Positions 12,782-25,846 of a DNA stretch of 64,000 bases are shown piece after piece; within the stretch, counting starts at the first letter, position 1; every line of letters begins with the position of its first letter. The position numbers were made by a program, and so were the translations under genes. This DNA comes from Anastatus disparis (taxonomy: Eukaryota > Arthropoda > Insecta > Hymenoptera > Eupelmidae). The stretch is from the NCBI GenBank assembly GCA_017163975.1, contig JAFFSR010000249.1, positions 4,525,001 to 4,589,000 on the forward strand, given 5' to 3'. The notes beneath the pieces are model-generated. The model worked only from the letters and a program-made list of their open reading frames with translations. It searched no databases and was not told the DNA's origin.

Positions 12782-12810
12782 TAATGTCGATACTTTTATT
12801 TAATTCCGTT

Positions 12811-12822
12811 GGGGGGGGGGGG
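12811..12822. repeat. G12 homopolymer in shared repeat family
   Basis: Twelve consecutive G precede TCCTGG. Equivalent sites at 20442-20451 (10 G) and 54075-54085 (11 G) show a length-variable G-run at a fixed place in a dispersed repeat. The opposite arm near 20355 lacks the run. Confidence 0.8.
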
Positions 12823-13775
12823 TCCTGGAATTTTTACCAATTCATAGTATGTTGTTGTGCCTTATGAAAAAACGTAACGGTAAAATTTCAGCCCTCTAGT
12901 AGCCTTAAGGCCAGAGCTATAATACTTTTAATGTCAAAAAATGGTCTATTTTTGCCCCTTTTTAAGAGCTTATATCTCGACTAGCTATCAACTGATTTGA
13001 ATTAGCCAATTTTTATTTTTATTGTCATAATGTCTCGTATATTTTATAAATTTTTCATATTTTAAATATTAATCTCCATCTATGGCAATCAAAATCCAAC
13101 AAAAGAAATGTTAAAAAATTTGACCACGTTTATATCTCTGCCTAAACCGAACAAATGAACGAAAACACTTTTTATAAGTCTTATTTTGAAGATATTTCTA
13201 GAACCTTTCAAATGAGCCCTGATAAATCAAAATCGGCGCAAAGAAAGCCGGGATATAATTATTTAAAAAATAACCATTTTGTAAACATCGCGATTTTCGC
13301 CATTTTTGAGGATCTATAACTGTTTTCTAGCAATTTAAATTTTCATAAAAATTTATTTGAAAGTAGTTACATGCATGTACAACAATTCACTTATGGAAAA
13401 TTTCTTGGCCCGGACTGTTGAAACTCTTATCTAAATCATCGAAAATACAGTATTCTTCATTTTAAATAAGTTAATACACTTACTACTCCTGACTTGAACT
13501 GATCCAATTTGGTGATATTAAACCTTTTATATATTACGAAAAATCGAAATTTATATCAAAATCCTAAATTTTAGCTCTATTAAAAGTCTGTAGGTATCAT
13601 AGAAGCAGAGCTACAACCATTTTAAGATTTTTTAAATTTCTAAGTAATCTGTAAAAGCATTTTTTTTATCTTGACATATATTCTTAAAACTACTACATTT
13701 TTAGTTTCATACCGTAAACATTTTTCCAAGAATTAAACGTTATTTTATCTGTTGCGCTATTCAATTATAGAGAAC

Positions 13776-14885
13776 TGCTTTTGAAATCTGTGAAAGGATA
13801 ATTTTTCGATTAATAACATAATAATTTAGTGCAATTTTAAGAATTATTTATCGATTTTATTATATATTATTTATATGAAAAAATAGAATAATTCTTAATT
13901 CATATAAAATTTTAATATAGTTGCAATTGAATAACTTTTTTAACGTTGTCAAAAAAGGGGACCTTCGTTTTCATTTACTCTCCATCACATGGAATAAAAC
14001 AGTGATTTGATCTGGTATCAGGAAATGTTTCAATTAAGGTGAATCTTTCTTGTAAACTTTTCACATATTTTTGCACGTCAAAATCAGAGACCCATAATGC
14101 TCTGTAATAAATAAATAGTATACGATTAACCTAGGGAGAAAAGTTGACTATTAAGTCTCGCGTATAGATTGCTGCTCGAGCAAAGCGAGAGCTGCAAATA
14201 TGCTAGCGATTGATATTTCACTTTTCTCCTGAGGTCAATACACGATATTTCATCATTCTGGGCGAAAAGTACGTCCCACTTACCCGTTGTGATAATACAG
14301 TATTGATAAAAAATTGATAAATTAAAATTATCGTATTGAATCATCTACTGCTTACGACCGAATATGCTCTGTCCTTCTCCGCCCCTCTCTCACTGATGAT
14401 AAATCATTAAAATAAACTTTTTGTGTACCTTTATTATGATTATACACTACGATTAATTATTCAAAAAAATAAACCAAGTCAAATTTCAGCAATAAAATGT
14501 TTACTATATAGTCTAATACCTTATATCAATTCTGTATAAGGTATATTATATCAGTTCTATAATTCTGGTTGTAACTGGTAAACAAAGAAGGATAGACATA
14601 GGATAGGGACAGGAAATATGAAAAAGTTGATGGTTTGAAATGAGATAGTGAAGGTGAGACTCTAAATATCGCAGAATGATCATTCTATAGACGCGAGGAC
14701 GTTAGCAGAAACGATCTATGTTAATATTCTATGACAGCAAAAGGTATGGTCAAAGGCCTTACATCGCCTCTGCATAGAGTATAAATAAGGCGGTGAGCAC
14801 AAAGAAAACATTTTAAATAAGAAAGTGGCAGAAAAATAAAATTTTCTACCTACAGTAGACAACCAGTCAAGAGAGGACCTATAAG
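13776..14885. other. Palindrome loop upstream of the LINE, gene-free
   Basis: About 1.1 kb with no recognisable coding frame. The right part (14140-14880) is less AT-rich than its surroundings and could be the 3' untranslated end of the minus-strand LINE that follows, but no poly-A or target duplication was found to prove this. Confidence 0.4.
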
Positions 14886-14889
14886 CAGA

Positions 14890-16040
14890 TATGCGCTCGC
14901 GCCCACCTACAGCAAAAATGTAACATACACCAGAGTTGATGACTCTCTGCAGCTTAATGTCAAGCTTAGCAGAAAGGTCAGAATAGACAAGACAACAGTA
15001 GTCCAGAAGGGGAACAGCAGTGTTTGAATTAGGTGCTTACGGAAAGCCAGAGTAGTGCTTTTTTTAAAGAAATTGAGCCTGTAAAGTAGAGAAAAGGACT
15101 TTTTACATATATCTGCAACTTGCTCTTTCCACTTGCGCTTACTATCAAGCCAAACACCTAAACTAAGGACAGAGGATTGAAACGTAATAATGTTTCCATT
15201 AATTAGAACTCCAGTTACTGTTAATAAAGGTAACATGTTAATTTAGTGATAAGAGCCAATGGTTATGGATTTAGTTTTACTAAATTTTGGATCTAGATGA
15301 TTACAAGAGGTCCAATCACTAATTAAATAAGCATGCTCAGACATGAGCAAGGTAAAACAATCAAGTTGACTAATCTGAAAATGAACGTATACTTGCAGAT
15401 CATTAGTATATATCAGATATTGAACAGTAGAGTGAAAATCAGTAGCAACGTCATTAATATAGATGAAAAATGATAGAGGCCCTAGGACAGAACTTGAGAA
15501 ACACCAGTATTAAGAGTGACATAGTCAGTCTGATTACCAGCACTACCAACAACAGCCTGACGCCGGTCAGATAGATAAGAAGCAACCCATCTAACGACAG
15601 AATGCGACACATTGAAAGAAGACATTTTTCGAAGTAAGGTGATGTAACACATTGTATCGAATGCTTTGCTGAAGTCAAACAGTAAGATCATATTCACGTA
15701 TCGTCTGTCTATATTCAGCCTGATATCATCAGTCAGTTTAAGTAAAGCAGTCTGAGTGCTGTGTCCAGTTCCAAAGCCAGTCTGGTGAGCGTCAAGTAAC
15801 TGCCTTGTTGACAAGTAGGAATAAAGTTGATTATAGATACTACGCTCAAGAACCTTGGATATGAAACAGAGTAAAGAGATCGACCTGATATAACCCATAT
15901 TGCGTGGAAAAGAAACCTTGTTGATGGTAGTAACCAACGAGATCCATGAGGACGAAAGAAAAACACATTCTCATAAAGAATCATTGAAGATACGACATAA
16001 TAAGAGCCCAATAACTGGGAAAACAGTATGTTTGAAAGAT
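14890..16040 (-). pseudogene. Non-LTR retrotransposon RT, dead (LINE 1)
   Basis: This is the reverse-transcriptase part of a jockey/CR1-like LINE, reading right to left. Blocks seen in order are ISLLCFISKVLERSIYNQL, GFGTGHSTQTALLKLTDDI, FDFSKAFDT (first catalytic aspartate present), PLSFFIYINDV, YTNDLQVY and LGVWLDSKRKWKEQV with LYRLNFF and FRKHLIQTLLFP. The third motif is normally YADD or FADD; here it is YTND, so a catalytic aspartate is lost. A frameshift lies near 15495 and a stop near 15240. The endonuclease and ORF1 are absent (5' truncation), as is usual for LINE copies. It sits in the loop of the surrounding palindrome. Confidence 0.85.
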
Positions 16041-17976
16041 TATGGGGTCGCGTTAAATCCTCTAGCTTGTGAGCGCATGAAAAATTGTTAATAAGTCAAT
16101 ATTTTAACTGATTGGGCGTTTAATAATTAGTTCACAAAAATAAATATGTATCCAAATATATTTTTTGCAAAAATCAAATGAATTAAAAATTAAAATACTG
16201 TTCAAATAACGTTCATTCATTTATTCTTGCAAAAATGTTTACGGTATAAATCTAAAAATGTAGTAGTTTTAAGAATATAGGTAAAAAAAAAATTGCTCTT
16301 ACAGATTCGATGCTTAGAAAATTAAGAAATCCTAAAATGGTTGTAGTCTGCTTCTATCATATTTACAGACTTTTAAAAGGGCTTTAATTCAGGATTCTGA
16401 TATTAATGTATTCTAATATTATTTAAGAGTAACTTATTTAAAATGAAGAATACTGCATTTTCGATGATCTAGACGAGGGTGTCTGAGGTCCGGGCCAAGA
16501 AATTTTCCATAAGGAAATTGTTGTACATGCAAACTACTTTCAAATAAATTTTTGTGAAAATTCAAGTTGGTAGAAAAAAGTTATAAACCCTTGAAAATCT
16601 CAGAAATCGCGATTTTTACAAAATGCTTATTTTTCAAATAATCATATCTTGGCTTCCTCTGCACCAATTTTAATTAAGCAGGACTTATTTTAAAGGTTCT
16701 GAAAATATCTTTAAAATAAGACTTATAAAATGTGTTTTCGCTCATTTGTTCGATTTTAGCAGTGATTTGAAAATAATAAATTTTTTTTTAATTTCTTTTG
16801 TTGAAAGAGTACCCCCCGTTAAGATAGGTAAAATGCCCTCCCTCATATATTTCAAAACTAACATTTTTTCTTGTTTTTATAGTAATTAAGATTAGGTTTT
16901 GTTATATTTATAGTTTCCTAACACATACCCTAACCTCAACATAACCTAAAAATCACTTTTTTTATAAAATTTTTTTTTTATCTGGAAGGATGAATGATAT
17001 TAATACCGCGAAAATCATATGACTAGGACCTAGCACTCTCTTTTACTGTGATTTTTTCTGAGTCCTAGAAAGCAGTTTTTCTAACCTAAGAATAACATTT
17101 AAATCATAAAATCTCCGTAACTTTGCTCAGGGAGGGGCTACAAGCAATTTTCTAGGCTTAAAATTTGTATTTTTAAAAAACAAATAAAGTTTATGATGAT
17201 CAAAAATTCGATTCTGGCATGGCGCCATGGCGAAAAACTCGAAAAACCATTTTTTCATAGGTTTTCTGTCGGTTATTGGTCTCTAGCAACTCACATATCA
17301 TTTTTAGAGAAAAAACATAGCTTTATTGGATTCTACGTGAAAAAATACATTGAAAATGTGCATGATTACTTTAGGAATACTTGGATGCTGTTACAAAACA
17401 ATTAAAAAACTAAAATAATTCTGAAATTATTACATATCTACTTTGCATCGTTGCTGCATTTTATGTTTTTATGACTTTGGTCATCTCTTTAGAGTCTCAA
17501 AGCTACTATTCAATGTATTTATAGGCAAATAACGTCTACTGTACGCGAAAAACAGAGACAAATACTAGACAGATAACTATAACTCCTATATATACATATA
17601 TATGGAATAACTTGCTATCCCTCGTATATACATAAGGAATGGCGAGTTGTTCTTAGGGAACGCAAATTATTTTTCTTATACATAGATAAAAAACCAATGT
17701 TTATCTATTCCTGTAACTATTCTTTTTAGTGTTCTTTTTTAGCTTGTAAGAGACCTAACATGTTTTCTGTCCTCCATAAATCACGAACTCGGTAGATTTG
17801 AACAATTAAATGATTCCAATTAAGTTCCAAATTCAAAAATTAAAAGATCCTTATCTCTTTAGAGTTATAAAGCTACTATTCGATGTATTTACAGCTAAAT
17901 TACGCCTATTACACGCCAAAATAAGATTTTTAAACATAACTGAAGTAACGGTCGTATCATCTGTCTTTTTGTATTA

Positions 17977-18287
17977 CAGTAGACTCTGGCTACAAGAGAA
18001 TCAACGGGCCTTCAGGAGAGAAATTTTCTTCAAAATTCTCTCATACAAAGAGTCCCCAACACGCTCGAGTCAAAAGTGATACCCACACCTACTGTTTTGT
18101 TGTGTGAGTTGTATCCAACGTGCGTGTATATTCTGTCCCCTCTCACTTCCATAGTGGTGGGATAACGCAAATACTTAGGCTCACGCCCATATTTAGGAGA
18201 AAGAGCTCGAAATCTCTTATATCGCAATCTCTTGTATCGAGAGATCACTGAATCATTAGAGAGACAAAGACGGAATAAGGTTTTAGT

Positions 18288-18349
<62 letters not shown>

Positions 18350-18871
18350 AAGAATAGTGAGCTGTTGCTAGAAACAACGCGCTTGATTCTCATATATGTA
18401 GAAGCAATGTATTTCTTATATCGGTTGCTACTCTATTTTTTGCGTATAATGGCCTGAAGACAAATCATAATTGCAGTGCAGTGGCAGTTCTAACAAAGAA
18501 TATAAATGCTTACATAGAAGTGTACTTTCAGGCTCGAATTTATAGACCCAACACGATTGTTACTAAAACCTTATTCCGTCTTTGTCTCTCTAATGATTCA
18601 GTGATCTCTCGATACAAGAGATTGCGATATAAGAGATTTCGAGCTCTTTCTTCTAAATATGGGCGTGAGCCTAAGTATTTGCGTTATCCCACCACTATGA
18701 AAGTGAGAGAGACAGAATATACACGCATGTTGGATGCAACTCACACAACAAAACAGTAGGTGTGGGTATCACTCTTGACTCAAGCGTGTTGGGGACTTTT
18801 TGTATGAAAGAATTTTTAAGAAAATTCCTCTCCTGAAGGCCCGTTGATTCTCTTGTATCCAGAGTCTACTG
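17977..18871. mobile_element. pogo/Tigger-like palindromic MITE
   Basis: The segment starts CAGTAGACTCTGGCTACAAG and ends with the reverse complement, with TA directly outside both ends. CAGTAGACTC-type termini and a TA target are known features of pogo/Tigger elements of the Tc1/mariner superfamily. The interior is a palindrome centred near 18424 with a (TA)n tract at 18293-18347 on one side of the centre. No transposase remains. It shares its centre with the larger foldback 16804-20079, so the bigger element may have grown from it. Confidence 0.65.
18293..18347. repeat. TA microsatellite near palindrome centre
   Basis: A (TA)n run of ~55 bp near the centre of the pogo-like palindrome, absent from the mirrored position. 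Confidence 0.9.
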
Positions 18872-19240
18872 TAATACAAAAAGACAGATGATACGACCGT
18901 TACTTCAGTTATGTTTAAAAATCTTATTTTAGCGTGCAATAGGCGTAATTTGGCTGTAAATACATCGAATAGTAGCTTTATAACTCTAAAGAGATGATCT
19001 TTTAATTTTTGAATTTGGAACCTAATTAGAATCATTTAATTGTTCAAATCTACCGAGTTCGTGATTTATGGAGGACAGAAAACATGTTAGGTCTCTTACA
19101 AGCTAAAAAAGAACACTAAAAAGAATAGTTACAGGAATAGATAAACATTGGTTTTTTATCTATGTATAAGAAAAATAATTTGCGTTCCCTAAGAACAACT
19201 CGCTATTCCTTATGTATATACGAGGGATAGCAAGTTATTC

Positions 19241-19242
<2 letters not shown>

Positions 19243-19287
<45 letters not shown>

Positions 19288-19297
19288 GTATATATAG
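19243..19297. repeat. TA microsatellite in right foldback arm
   Basis: An interrupted (TA)n run with TG variants, expanded relative to the shorter tract at the mirrored place near 17590. Confidence 0.85.
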
Positions 19298-20419
19298 GAG
19301 TTAACGTTATCTGTCTAGTATTTGTCTCTGTTTTTCGGGTGTAGTGGACATAATTTGCCTATGGATACATTAAATAGTAGCTTTGAGACTCTAAAGAGAT
19401 GACCAAGGTCATAAAAACATAAAATGCAGCAACGACGCAAAGTAGCTATGTAATAATTTTAGAATTATTTTATTTTTTCAATTGTTTTGTAACAGCATCC
19501 AAGTATTCCTAAAGTTATTATGCATATTTTCAATGTATTTTTCCACGTAGAATCCAATGAAGCTATTTTTTTTTCTTTAAAAATGATTTGTGAGTTGCTA
19601 GAGACCAATAACCGACAGAAAACCTATGAAAAAATGGTTTTTCGAGTTTTTCGCCATGGCGCCATGCCAGAATCGAATTTTGGGTTATTATAAACTTTAT
19701 TTGTTTTTTAAAAATACAAATTTTAAGCCCAGAAAATTGCTTGTAGCCCCTCCCTGAGCAAAATTACGGAGATTTTATGATTTAAATGTTATTTTTAGGT
19801 TAGAAAAACTGCTTTCTAGGGCTCGCAAAAAATCACAGTAAAAGAGAGTGCTAAGACCTAGTCATATGTTTTTCGCGGGATTAATATCATTCATCCTTCC
19901 AGATAAAAAAAAATTTTATAAAAAAAGTGATTTTTAGGTTATGTTGAGGTTAGGGTATGTGTTAGGAAACTATGAATATAACAAAACCTAATCTCAATTA
20001 CTATAAAAACAAGAAAAAATATTAGTTTTAAAATATATGAGGGAGGGCATTTCACCTATCTTAACGGGGGGTACTCTTTGGTTGCCATAAATGGAGATTA
20101 ATATTTAAAAATATGAAAAAATCATAAATTATACTAGACATTATAACATAAGAAATGGAAATTGGTAAATTAAAATCGATTAACAGGTAGTCAATATATA
20201 AGCTCTTAAAAAAAGGGCAAAAATAGACCATTTTTTGACATTGAAGGGATCATAGCTCTGGCCCTAAGGCTACTATAGGGCTGAAATTTTTACCGTAATA
20301 TTTTTACATAAGGCACAACAACATACTATAATTTGGTGAACATTCCAGGACTCCCTCCTAACAAAATTTGGCGAAAAGTATTGACATTACTCATATCTAT
20401 ACATATATGAGCAAGTTTT

Positions 20420-20790
20420 TCTACTGTTCGGTGCATTTTGTGGGGGGGGGGTCCTGGATCTGTACCAAATTTTAGTATGTTGTTTTCCATATGAAATAAG
20501 TATACGGTGAAAATTTTAGCCTTTAGTGGCCCTAAGACCAGAGATATAGGCCCAAAAGTGTCAAAAATAGCTTTTTAGCCTATTTTCAAACTGCCATAAC
20601 TCTTCACGCAGTAAACCGATTCTAATTCACAACCTCTTATTTTTTTGTATTTTTGCCAGATATTAAATAATATTTTTCAGGATTATTGATTGCTTTCATT
20701 CTTCTCACGGAAGAATTAAATTAGCAAAAAAAATCAAAAACTATAAATATCAAAACTGCTTTCGAAGGCAATTTTTTTTATGAAAACACT
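20420..20790. repeat. Dispersed G-run repeat module, copy A
   Basis: From a 10-G run (20442-20451) and TCCTGGATCTGTACC, the segment aligns in the same orientation with 54070-54420, sharing TTTTAGTATGTTGTTT, GACCAGAGATATAGG-like and CTTCTCACGGAAGAATTAA blocks. It is non-coding. Confidence 0.7.
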
Positions 20791-21518
20791 TCCAGCATCT
20801 CGTTCGAATGGTATTACTATAAGTTTTAAAATAACTCGTGAAACGTTGAGATTCGTTGTCATGGAGCGGAGATGCAGCTGTTTAAATATTGCAATTTTCT
20901 TAAAAATCGCGATTTAGCTATTTTTAAAGTCGTGCTGCTTATTTCTATCTACTTCAAATTGCACAAAATTTGTTTTGGGAATACTATTTTGTATTAGCAA
21001 CAACTTATTATCCAGATATCTTTGGCTATTTGCCTTTAAGTTACTTATTTTAGACGTTGAAAAGCTAGTATTCCCAAATATGTTGCGTCCCAAGTTATCT
21101 TAATTGTCTAGGGGTTACGCTCTCCCACAACATTTTGAGAGTACTAAAGTACAAACTATACTACAAATTTAAGAATGAAACCTCAAAACCTTTAATTTAA
21201 ACACTGGATAAAGTCTCTATGTGCTATGGGAGCGATGCAATGACCAGTTTAATTTATAGTGAATTTCAAAGTACTAAATCTATGAACGCTTGTTTTATGC
21301 AATCAGCGCTATTGCTCCGCAAGAGGCGCTCACCATCCCTTCAGTACAGCTGTGATGTTTTTATATCTAAATTTATATGTTACACGAGCAATGGTAAATA
21401 TACACTGATAGACTCTTAAGCTCGAAGCTTTTATGAATATGGATTCATGAATCTTAAGAGCATATGAGCCGCTATCTTGAGTCTGAGCGGTTGTGTTTTC
21501 TTTAAGACCATATAGCTC
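20791..21518. other. Gene-free stretch
   Basis: AT-rich sequence with no supported gene. A short frame at 21219-21419 shows no recognisable motif and is treated as chance. Confidence 0.5.
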
Positions 21519-21522
21519 TTAA

Positions 21523-21905
21523 GAGGAGGTCACGTATCTCTGTCCTTTTCTAATCAAAAAAATGATTTTTTTTTACAAAAACTAATAATTTTATCAAAAA
21601 ATGAAGAGAAAGCCGCATCGTGTATCAAAAAAAGCCATATTTTTTTTTATAACAAAAATTTAATTTTATTGATTCGTTCTCAAGAAAACCTTGAAAAACC
21701 AAATTGTCTACCTTAACCTTTATGATTTAAGTTTTTCAAGGTTTTCTTGAGAACAAAGCATTAAAATTAATTCTTTCTTATCAAAGAAAATATTGCTTTT
21801 TTTATTACGAGATGCGGCTTTCTCTTCATTTTTTGCTAAAGTTATTAGTTTCTGCAAAAAACTCAATTCTTTAATTAGAAAAGGACAGAGATACGTGACC
21901 TCCTC
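21523..21905. mobile_element. TTAA MITE family B, copy 1
   Basis: A 383-bp palindrome with ends GAGGAGGTCACGTATCTCTG and the exact reverse complement, flanked by TTAA at 21519-21522 and 21906-21909. Arms mirror each other through CTTTTCTAATC, AGAGAAAGCCGCAT and TTTTCAAGGTTTTCTTGAGA. TTAA flanks are the piggyBac-type target signature. Of the copies in this window it has the best preserved ends. Confidence 0.85.
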
Positions 21906-21909
21906 TTAA

Positions 21910-23765
21910 ACAGGAGCGATATAACCTCATGTTAGATAGCGTTTTTTTTTACAATACATAAGACTATATGCTCTAGAGTTTAAAATAAACGCTCGTCTAT
22001 GTGAGGCTACCAGGCACCTATGTCTGGTGAGCGCCCACTTACGGTAGTAATGCTACTTTTTTTAGGTATAAGAACATGTCTTTCAAACGAAAGAGCGCCT
22101 TGCGTGCAAAAGTCTATTAATGTAGATATGAAAATTACAGGGGTATGCTCTATGTGATGGTAAACCTTACAAAAGGATATAATAAAAACTAGGATATATC
22201 ACAATCAAAAAATTCAATACCTGTCCTCAAATGATGCCAAACGTCAGAAGAGGTTTGTAACGTCAGGACTTTTAACTCCTTCCGTTACATAAGCGCTGTT
22301 GCCTAGTGGTTCGGTGATTTCGTGGGCAATTACTTCCCAGGCAGAGCTGCGGTGAATTATTTGCAGCGTGTTTATTCCTATTGGGACTTAGTTATTAATA
22401 TGTTCCTTTTTAAACTCCTAGTGTCAAGTGCGGCTCAAAGGCTGCTCTTAACACTTCTTACTGGCGTCTCAAACTTTAGAGGACTCTGCAGAATCAGAGT
22501 AAATCTTGATTTTTAAATAATTTTTATTGTTAGTAATAAAAATAGTAAAATAATAATAATAATAGAAAATTGAAAGAATGTAAAATTATAAAATAAAATT
22601 CTATAGATTAAAATTTTTGAAATGAAAATAGAATAAAAATGATTATTAAAAATAATCAAAACAAATTCAATTATTGTTTTAAATTTTATATTTATTAAAA
22701 ATAAATCTTATCTTACTTTTCCAAGAGAGAGAGAGAGAGAGATGTATTGGTAGATAACTTGAACTGGAATTGTAGAATCCTTGTATGTAGAAAAGAACTG
22801 GAATAGTAGAAACTTAAAACTTGTATTGTAAGAAAAATTGTTGTAGAACACTACTTGAGTGTATGAATGAGATTGATTTTAAAAATTTGTAGAACTTGTA
22901 AATTGCTGGGCGAGTGCCCAAGCGGGACTAACTGTCAGTACTCCCTTGGGGAATTTTGTACCATTAAAATTGGGCGGTTACTATTCACCCCCGTTTGGGT
23001 AAACTTCGGTGTACTGGAATTTTCTCATTGGTTGATGAATTTTCGCAGAAGAGTTTTGCAAACTGTCACTTGGCTATGTTGATATAGATTTCTTCCCTCT
23101 CTTTCCAATGCATCTCTCTCTCTTTCGAAAATAAGCTACATATATTTTACATTTTACAATAAAATAATAATAAAAAGTTTGTTTTAATTTTTAATATTTC
23201 TTTGGTTAATATTTATTCGAGTGTTCCAAGCAATCATGTATTTTTATCATGTGATAAAAGAAAAGGAAAATAAAATAAACAAAAAAAAAATAGATATTAA
23301 AGAGAAATATTAATAATTAATTACATTTGTTAAAGAATAAATGAAATAGAAATAAACGCAATAAGTATATAAAATCAACGCAGTTAAAAATATATGCTAA
23401 AAAAGAAAAAGAGAAGAAGACACTAAAACCTTATTTAAAAAGAAATATTAAAGTCTTTATTTATGAAATTATTTGATTAATGTGTAACAAATTACGGTTT
23501 AGTAAAATAAACAAATTATATCGGCAATTATTCGAAATCAAAGTTAAAGAAAATTTTTATGTTATTAAATGAAATTTATACAATAAGTAATTTTATTCGT
23601 GTATATAATTGTTATAATTGTCTATTTATATAACGGTTTTTATATTTGCCTAAAAGTTTGTTGATACAAATTATTTATCTAAAACATTATTTTGTATTAC
23701 TTTAAAAAAAAAAATATTTTAATTAACAAAGGAAATTTCAGTATGTATGCTTATAGTTGCTAATA
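21910..23765. other. Gene-free stretch with GA repeats
   Basis: No gene is supported. A (GA)n run lies at 22724-22742 and a TCTC-rich stretch at 23098-23125. A tRNA A-box-like motif near 22290 is too weak to call. Sequence from 23120 to 23760 is extremely AT-rich. Confidence 0.5.
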
Positions 23766-23768
23766 TTG

Positions 23769-23983
<215 letters not shown>

Positions 23984-23984
23984 T

Positions 23985-25355
23985 ATAATGTCGTAGTTCA
24001 GGATGTACGTTAAAGAAAAATGACTTGCGAATATTAAAATGTAATATTTAACTATTAGGTTGTTCATGTTCAATTCATTCATTAAAGGTGTTTATTAACA
24101 AATGCGAAATTCACAAAAATACACATAACTTATATTTATTATTAATTATTATATATTTATATTTTTATGTATATGTATGTATATTTTAGTATCAAGTTTG
24201 TTTCTCAGATTGGCATGGGTCATAAAGACTGTCGCCAATTTTTATTATGTCTGAGGGTTTTTCCGAATTTGAGTATGGAATCTGTTCCTTAATGAGTGAC
24301 GATAAAATTTTTCAGGTGGTGTTGTACCGAAACGGCTGTATGAGTTCTGTAATATATTTCGGGTGTAATTAACGAAAAGGTCTCGTACAATCGTTTTGGT
24401 CTATAGGTACACTAACTTAATCTTAAAAATACATAGGAATAAATATAATTATTTTAAAATGTGTGAGAAAATGTCTCGAAAATAAAATCATAATGTGTTT
24501 TCTCACTTTGGAAACATTTTTTCACCTTATGCGTTATTCGAGCACCCTAATTAAGAAAAATAAAAGAAAAATATTAAAAATAGTAAAAATAAAATTTTAA
24601 AAATTTGATCACAATTGTGCTGACGTTACAGGTTCATTTATATGAATATGAGGTTTACCTTAATAAAGTTGAAAAAAAATGTTTAATTGCTGAATAGACT
24701 TTTTATTACTTTTCGATTTCGAATAACACTTTGATTTCTATTTGTTTTGTTGACGTCGATGTTATTTTCATGATCTTTTAATTCCTATCAGTCGGAATAT
24801 AGCAATGGTGCATTCTAGATTATTTGAGAGTATGTGAACTTTATCATATTGTTATTTTAAACGTCTTTGATATTCGTCCACTTAACTTTCGGACATTCGT
24901 AAGGTTCTGTAAGAAAATTATTTGATCGAAAGTGTTCCTTACATTTGTTTATACACAACTGAAAAATCTCAAATGATACATCATGCAAAAATATTATTTG
25001 ATAATATTTTTTATTTGAGCATATTTGGAATTATTGATTGGGAACTATTTTAAAAAAACGCTCTTAAGAAGAGGGCGAACTATTTGTCTTTGTCTAATAG
25101 TGTTTTTCATCATTTATGTAAATACTATTAGCTGTAACACGAAAAAATGATTATCAACATGAATCGGATGACTTTTCAATATAAACAAATCATTTATAAA
25201 AAAAAAAAATATATATATATAATATGGGTGTGGAAAACGTATAGTAAGTCAATTCGAATAAGACTATATTTAAGGAATCGCATACATTAATCTAACAGGA
25301 CAACAAATTCGGGAGATTTAGTGTCCAGAATATAAAGAATATCGTCCCGCAACGA
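23985..25355. other. Gene-free stretch
   Basis: No coding frame or terminal repeats were identified. A less AT-rich patch at 24200-24420 might be the remnant of a gene or element but has no motif I recognise. Confidence 0.45.
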
Positions 25356-25358
25356 AGG

Positions 25359-25713
25359 TAAGGGGGAGCACAGGTAAAATCTTATTTTTTAATAAAAAAT
25401 GACGTTTTTCCTTTTTAATTTTTGAATAATAGCACCGATAAGATAACCCATGTGTGATGTTGCTCAAAACCATCTAAAGAATCTATAAAAAAAATTTCAG
25501 CACAAAATATTAAAAACTGTTGGACTAGTAGTATTTTAACTGCTGCTTGATTTAGAGGTGAATGAAGCAGCAGTTAAATTACTACTAGTCTCACAGTTTT
25601 TAATATTTTGTCCTGAAATTTTTTCTATAGATTCTTTAAATTAAATTCAAAAATTAAAAATTAAAAACGTCATTTTTTTTTAAAAACAAGATTTCACCTG
25701 TAGCCCCCCTTAA
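25359..25713. mobile_element. Palindromic MITE, TTAAGGGGG ends
   Basis: Ends read TAAGGGGGAGCACAGGTAAA and, reversed, TTAAGGGGGGCTACAGGTGA. Arms mirror through GAATCTATAAAAAAAATTTC and AGTAGTATTTTAACTGCTGC around a centre near 25560. The right flank is TTAA; the left is GTAA, one base different. It is non-coding and likely another TTAA-type family. Confidence 0.7.
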
Positions 25714-25846
25714 GAAAGAGAGAGAGAGAGGGAACAATAAATCGTAAATTGAAACAGATATCCAACGAACAAGAAAAATATTATCTATACAATTTACAAA
25801 GATAATAACAACCAAGGACCTAAAGAAAGAAAAGAAGTACATTTAA

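Larger units (their letters stand above)
16804..20079. mobile_element. 3.3-kb foldback element, GTACCCCCC ends
   Basis: The termini read AAAGAGTACCCCCCGTTAAG and its reverse complement, and the two halves (~1.6 kb each, centre ~18440) mirror each other through long stretches, for example GGCGCCATGGCGAAAAACTC on both sides. It splits the right arm of the palindrome at 12779-20400. A related terminus bounds the element at 31762-37718. The short peptides readable in the arms appear twice only because the arms are mirror copies; none resembles a known protein. Confidence 0.8.
12779..20400. repeat. Large palindrome with interrupted right arm
   Basis: The left arm is 12779-13775. The right arm is its reverse complement in two pieces, 16165-16803 and 20080-20400, split by the 3.3-kb element at 16804-20079. 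Landmarks shared in opposite orientation include GAGTAATGTC, a TCCTGGAAT block, GCACAACAACATACTA, GGTCTATTTTTGCCC and GGGCCAAGAAATTTTCC. The loop (13776-16164) holds a dead LINE. Left-arm sequence around 13084-13105 preserves the empty site of the insertion. Confidence 0.75.

Noticed and set aside
17810..19035. Paired ~89-residue and ~92-115-residue frames around the pogo-like palindrome
   Set aside because: They are the same sequence read in the two arms of one palindrome, span terminal repeats and a TA tract, and resemble no protein.
22285..22375. tRNA-like A-box (TTGCCTAGTGG) suggesting a tRNA or SINE
   Set aside because: No acceptable B-box or acceptor pairing could be found, and no SINE tail is evident.
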